Assembly: GCA_019420345.1 (NCBI GenBank)
Contig: JAHZHI010000021.1
Location: 1 to 7,073 of the forward strand
Direction: 5' to 3'
DNA from: Peptococcaceae bacterium
GTDB lineage: Bacteria > Bacillota > Peptococcia > Peptococcales > Peptococcaceae
Length of the DNA: 7,073 nucleotides
Shown: positions 5,468 through 7,073 of the stretch, piece by piece
Position numbering within the stretch: position 1 is the stretch's first letter
How the letters are laid out: the number at the start of each line of letters is the position of its first letter
Made by a program: the position numbers and the translations under genes
Notes under the pieces: generated by a model
The model's input: only the letters and a program-made list of their open reading frames with translations
What the model was told of the DNA's origin: nothing
The model's database searches: none

Positions 5468-5486
5468 TGAATGGAAAGTTCATTCA
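5468..5486 (+). other. Small hairpin at the predicted 5' end of gdhA mRNA
   Basis: TGAATG (5468-5473) pairs with CATTCA (5481-5486) around a 7-nt loop, a few nt from the predicted transcript start. A 5'-terminal stem may slow mRNA decay; the stem is short and could be chance. Confidence 0.3.
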
Positions 5487-5510
5487 GAATTATTCCGTAA
5501 TTTATTTTTT

Positions 5511-5516
5511 GGGAGG
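5511..5516 (+). promoter_or_regulatory. Ribosome binding site that fixes the gdhA start
   Basis: GGGAGG lies 10 nt before the ATG at 5527. The in-frame ATG at 5518 is only 1 nt from it, and the ATG at 5467 is upstream and in the leader, so both are unlikely starts. Confidence 0.85.
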
Positions 5517-5526
5517 AATGCAAAAA

Positions 5527-6873
5527 ATGAACGCTTATATGGAACGCGTATTGGAAAACGTTAAAAAACGTAATGCCAATGAACCAGAATTTTTGCAGGC
5601 AGTAGAAGAAGTTTTCAAATCCATCGAAGGTGTTGTTGAACAACATCCTGAATATGAAGCAACCAACCTTCTTGGTCGCTTGACCGAACCTGAACGCCAG
5701 ATCAGCTTCCGTGTTACCTGGGTAGACGATAACGGTGAAGTTCATGTAAACCGTGGTTATCGTGTACAGTTCAACGGTGCTATCGGGCCTTACAAAGGCG
5801 GCCTTCGTTTCCACCCATCCGTATACATCGGTATTATTAAATTCCTGGGCTTCGAACAGATCTTCAAGAACGCTCTGACTGGTCTGCCAATCGGCGGCGG
5901 CAAGGGTGGTTCTGACTTCGACCCACGTGGTAAGAGTGATGGCGAAATCATGCGTTTCTGCCAGGCCTTCATGACCGAACTCTATCGTCACATTGGTCCA
6001 GACGTCGACGTTCCTGCTGGTGACATCGGTGTTGGCGGCCGTGAAATCGGCTTCCTCTATGGCCAGTATCGTCGTATCCGCGGCGCATTCGAAAACGGCG
6101 TTCTGACTGGTAAGGGCATGAGCTACGGCGGTTCCCTGATCCGTCCAGAAGCTACTGGTTTCGGTGCTGTATACTTCGCAGATGCAGTTATGAAACATTG
6201 CGGTGACACCCTCGAAGGCAAGACCGTTTCCGTATCCGGTTTCGGTAACGTTGCATGGGGCGTTTGCACCAAGATGACCGAAGCAGGTGCTAAGGTTGTT
6301 ACCCTGTCTGGTCCAGACGGTTACATCTATGATGAAGATGGTATCAACACCGAAGAAAAGATCGCTTACCTGCTCGAAATGCGTGCTTCCGGCCGCGACA
6401 AAGTTCAGGATTATGCTGATAAGTTCGGCGTACCTTTCTATCCAGGTGAAAAACCATGGGGCGTTAAGGTTGATATCGCTATGCCATCCGCTACTCAGAA
6501 CGACGTTGACATGGAACAGGCTAAGAAGATCGTTGCTAATGGCGTTAAGTACTACATCGAAGTTGCTAACATGCCTACTACCAACGATGCAATGGATTAC
6601 ATCCAGAGCCAGGGCATCATCATGGCTCCTTCCAAAGCCGTTAACGCTGGTGGCGTAGGTGTATCTGCACTCGAAATGAGCCAGAACAGCGAACGTCTCT
6701 TCTGGACTGAAGAAGAAGTAGACAACAAGCTCCGTGGCATCATGAAGACCATCCATGACAATGCAGCTGCTGCAGCTGAAGAATATGGCTTTGGTTACAA
6801 CCTCGTTGCTGGTGCTAACATCGCTGGCTTCCAGAAGGTTGCTACTGCAATGATGGAACAGGGCATTTTCTAA
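5527..6873 (+). CDS. gdhA: Glutamate dehydrogenase, hexameric, probably NAD-dependent, 448 aa
   Basis: This cytosolic enzyme interconverts glutamate with 2-oxoglutarate and ammonium. Length and sequence match the about 450-residue hexameric class and closely resemble the Clostridium symbiosum enzyme as I remember it. The N-terminal substrate domain has GPYKGGLRF with Lys90, Lys114, PIGGGKGG with Lys126, and PAGDIGVG with catalytic Asp166; Ser380 completes the pocket. The coenzyme domain has GFGNVA (238-243), a Rossmann GxGxxA turn. Phe239, Pro263 and Asp264 (in SGPDGYIYD) match the residues linked to NAD preference in C. symbiosum, so an oxidative, catabolic role is likely. The start is set by GGGAGG 10 nt upstream; the longer frame from 5467 would begin right after the transcript start with no ribosome site. 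Strong promoter and biased codons suggest abundant protein. Permeases upstream could supply substrate. Confidence 0.96.
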   Translation: MNAYMERVLENVKKRNANEPEFLQAVEEVFKSIEGVVEQHPEYEATNLLGRLTEPERQISFRVTWVDDNGEVHVNRGYRVQFNGAIGPYKGGLRFHPSVYIGIIKFLGFEQIFKNALTGLPIGGGKGGSDFDPRGKSDGEIMRFCQAFMTELYRHIGPDVDVPAGDIGVGGREIGFLYGQYRRIRGAFENGVLTGKGMSYGGSLIRPEATGFGAVYFADAVMKHCGDTLEGKTVSVSGFGNVAWGVCTKMTEAGAKVVTLSGPDGYIYDEDGINTEEKIAYLLEMRASGRDKVQDYADKFGVPFYPGEKPWGVKVDIAMPSATQNDVDMEQAKKIVANGVKYYIEVANMPTTNDAMDYIQSQGIIMAPSKAVNAGGVGVSALEMSQNSERLFWTEEEVDNKLRGIMKTIHDNAAAAAEEYGFGYNLVAGANIAGFQKVATAMMEQGIF

Positions 6874-6893
6874 TCACGCGATTCCAAACACTC

Positions 6894-6923
6894 AAAAGCA
6901 GAGGCGTAAGCCTCTGCTTTTTT
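6894..6923 (+). terminator. Intrinsic terminator of gdhA
   Basis: AAAAGCAGAGGC (6894-6905) pairs perfectly with GCCTCTGCTTTT (6910-6921) around a GTAA loop and ends in six T. It lies 20 nt after the stop codon. Confidence 0.95.
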
Positions 6924-7073
6924 CATTTTCAAAATTTGCCTATATAATGAAAGAAAAAGATCACAGCAACAAATACACCATGCTCATGGAACCGCAAAAA
7001 TAGGCAGTAAACAAAGAAAACCAAGAAAAAGAAAAGAAAAAGCAAAAAAAGATGAAAAAAGGGGTTGACGAAG
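6924..7073 (+). other. A-rich, polypurine-biased right edge, possible promoter and gene start
   Basis: A TATAAT at 6943-6948 with no good -35 could be a promoter for a gene to the right. An 18-codon frame (6947-7003) ends in TAG. The same frame then stays open to the window edge, encoding mostly Lys, Glu and Gln, with an ATG at 7052. From about 7007 the + strand is mostly A with scattered G. No ribosome binding site decides a start, so no gene is called. Confidence 0.35.

Noticed and set aside
5467..5526. Longer gdhA start at 5467 or 5518
   Set aside because: 5467 is almost at the predicted transcript start with no ribosome site; 5518 is only 1 nt from GGGAGG. The enzyme family starts at the residue encoded from 5527.
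5389..6756. A 455-codon open frame antisense to gdhA
   Set aside because: It lies opposite a certain gene, has no ribosome binding site before its ATG and no recognisable family features. Long antisense frames are expected opposite highly biased codons.

Overview
The window looks like chromosomal DNA from an anaerobic, low-to-moderate-GC member of the Firmicutes, most plausibly an amino-acid fermenter of the Negativicutes or clostridial type. The basis is a clostridial-type hexameric glutamate dehydrogenase, a one-cluster 4Fe-4S ferredoxin, strong AGGAG-type ribosome binding sites, Rho-independent terminators after every + strand gene and AT-rich intergenic DNA. The genus cannot be fixed by reading alone.

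Layout. The left 1.1 kb holds a compact minus-strand operon read right to left: an unrecognised 118-aa protein (773-1129), a DUF523/TudS-like iron-sulfur protein (322-795, overlapping the first gene by 23 bp) and a small ferredoxin (103-294). A promoter candidate lies at 1177-1206. A hairpin with a + strand U-tract at 32-86 sits beyond the operon's end. A 530-bp AT-rich divergent region (1130-1660) separates it from the + strand genes.

The right 5.4 kb holds three + strand genes, each with its own promoter and terminator: two tandem paralogous APC-superfamily amino-acid permeases (1661-3085 and 3828-5267, about three-quarters identical by eye) and an NAD-type glutamate dehydrogenase, gdhA (5527-6873). 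gdhA has a perfect TTGACA-17-TATAAT promoter. The permeases have equal-length leaders (146 and 147 nt after the -10 hexamer) and related -10 regions. The window ends in an A-rich stretch (6924-7073) that may lead into another gene.

How the genes could work together: the permeases would bring in (or exchange) amino acids, possibly glutamate, and GDH would oxidatively deaminate glutamate to 2-oxoglutarate, ammonium and NADH, the entry to glutamate fermentation. The glutamate assignment for the permeases is inferred from the neighbour only.

The most interesting signals are not new gene families. (1) A palindromic TTGCAA element occurs seven times, all in the intergenic regions upstream of these three genes and never in the coding sequences as read by eye. 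One copy lies exactly 67 bp upstream of the -10 box in both permease promoters. (2) The two permeases differ at a membrane position that aligns with AdiC Glu208 (Asp225 versus Gly226), and the second copy gains an acidic residue in TM4 instead (Asp147 versus Ala146). (3) A TudS-like desulfidase candidate shares an operon with a ferredoxin and an unknown protein. I see no CRISPR array, insertion sequence, prophage gene, tRNA or rRNA.
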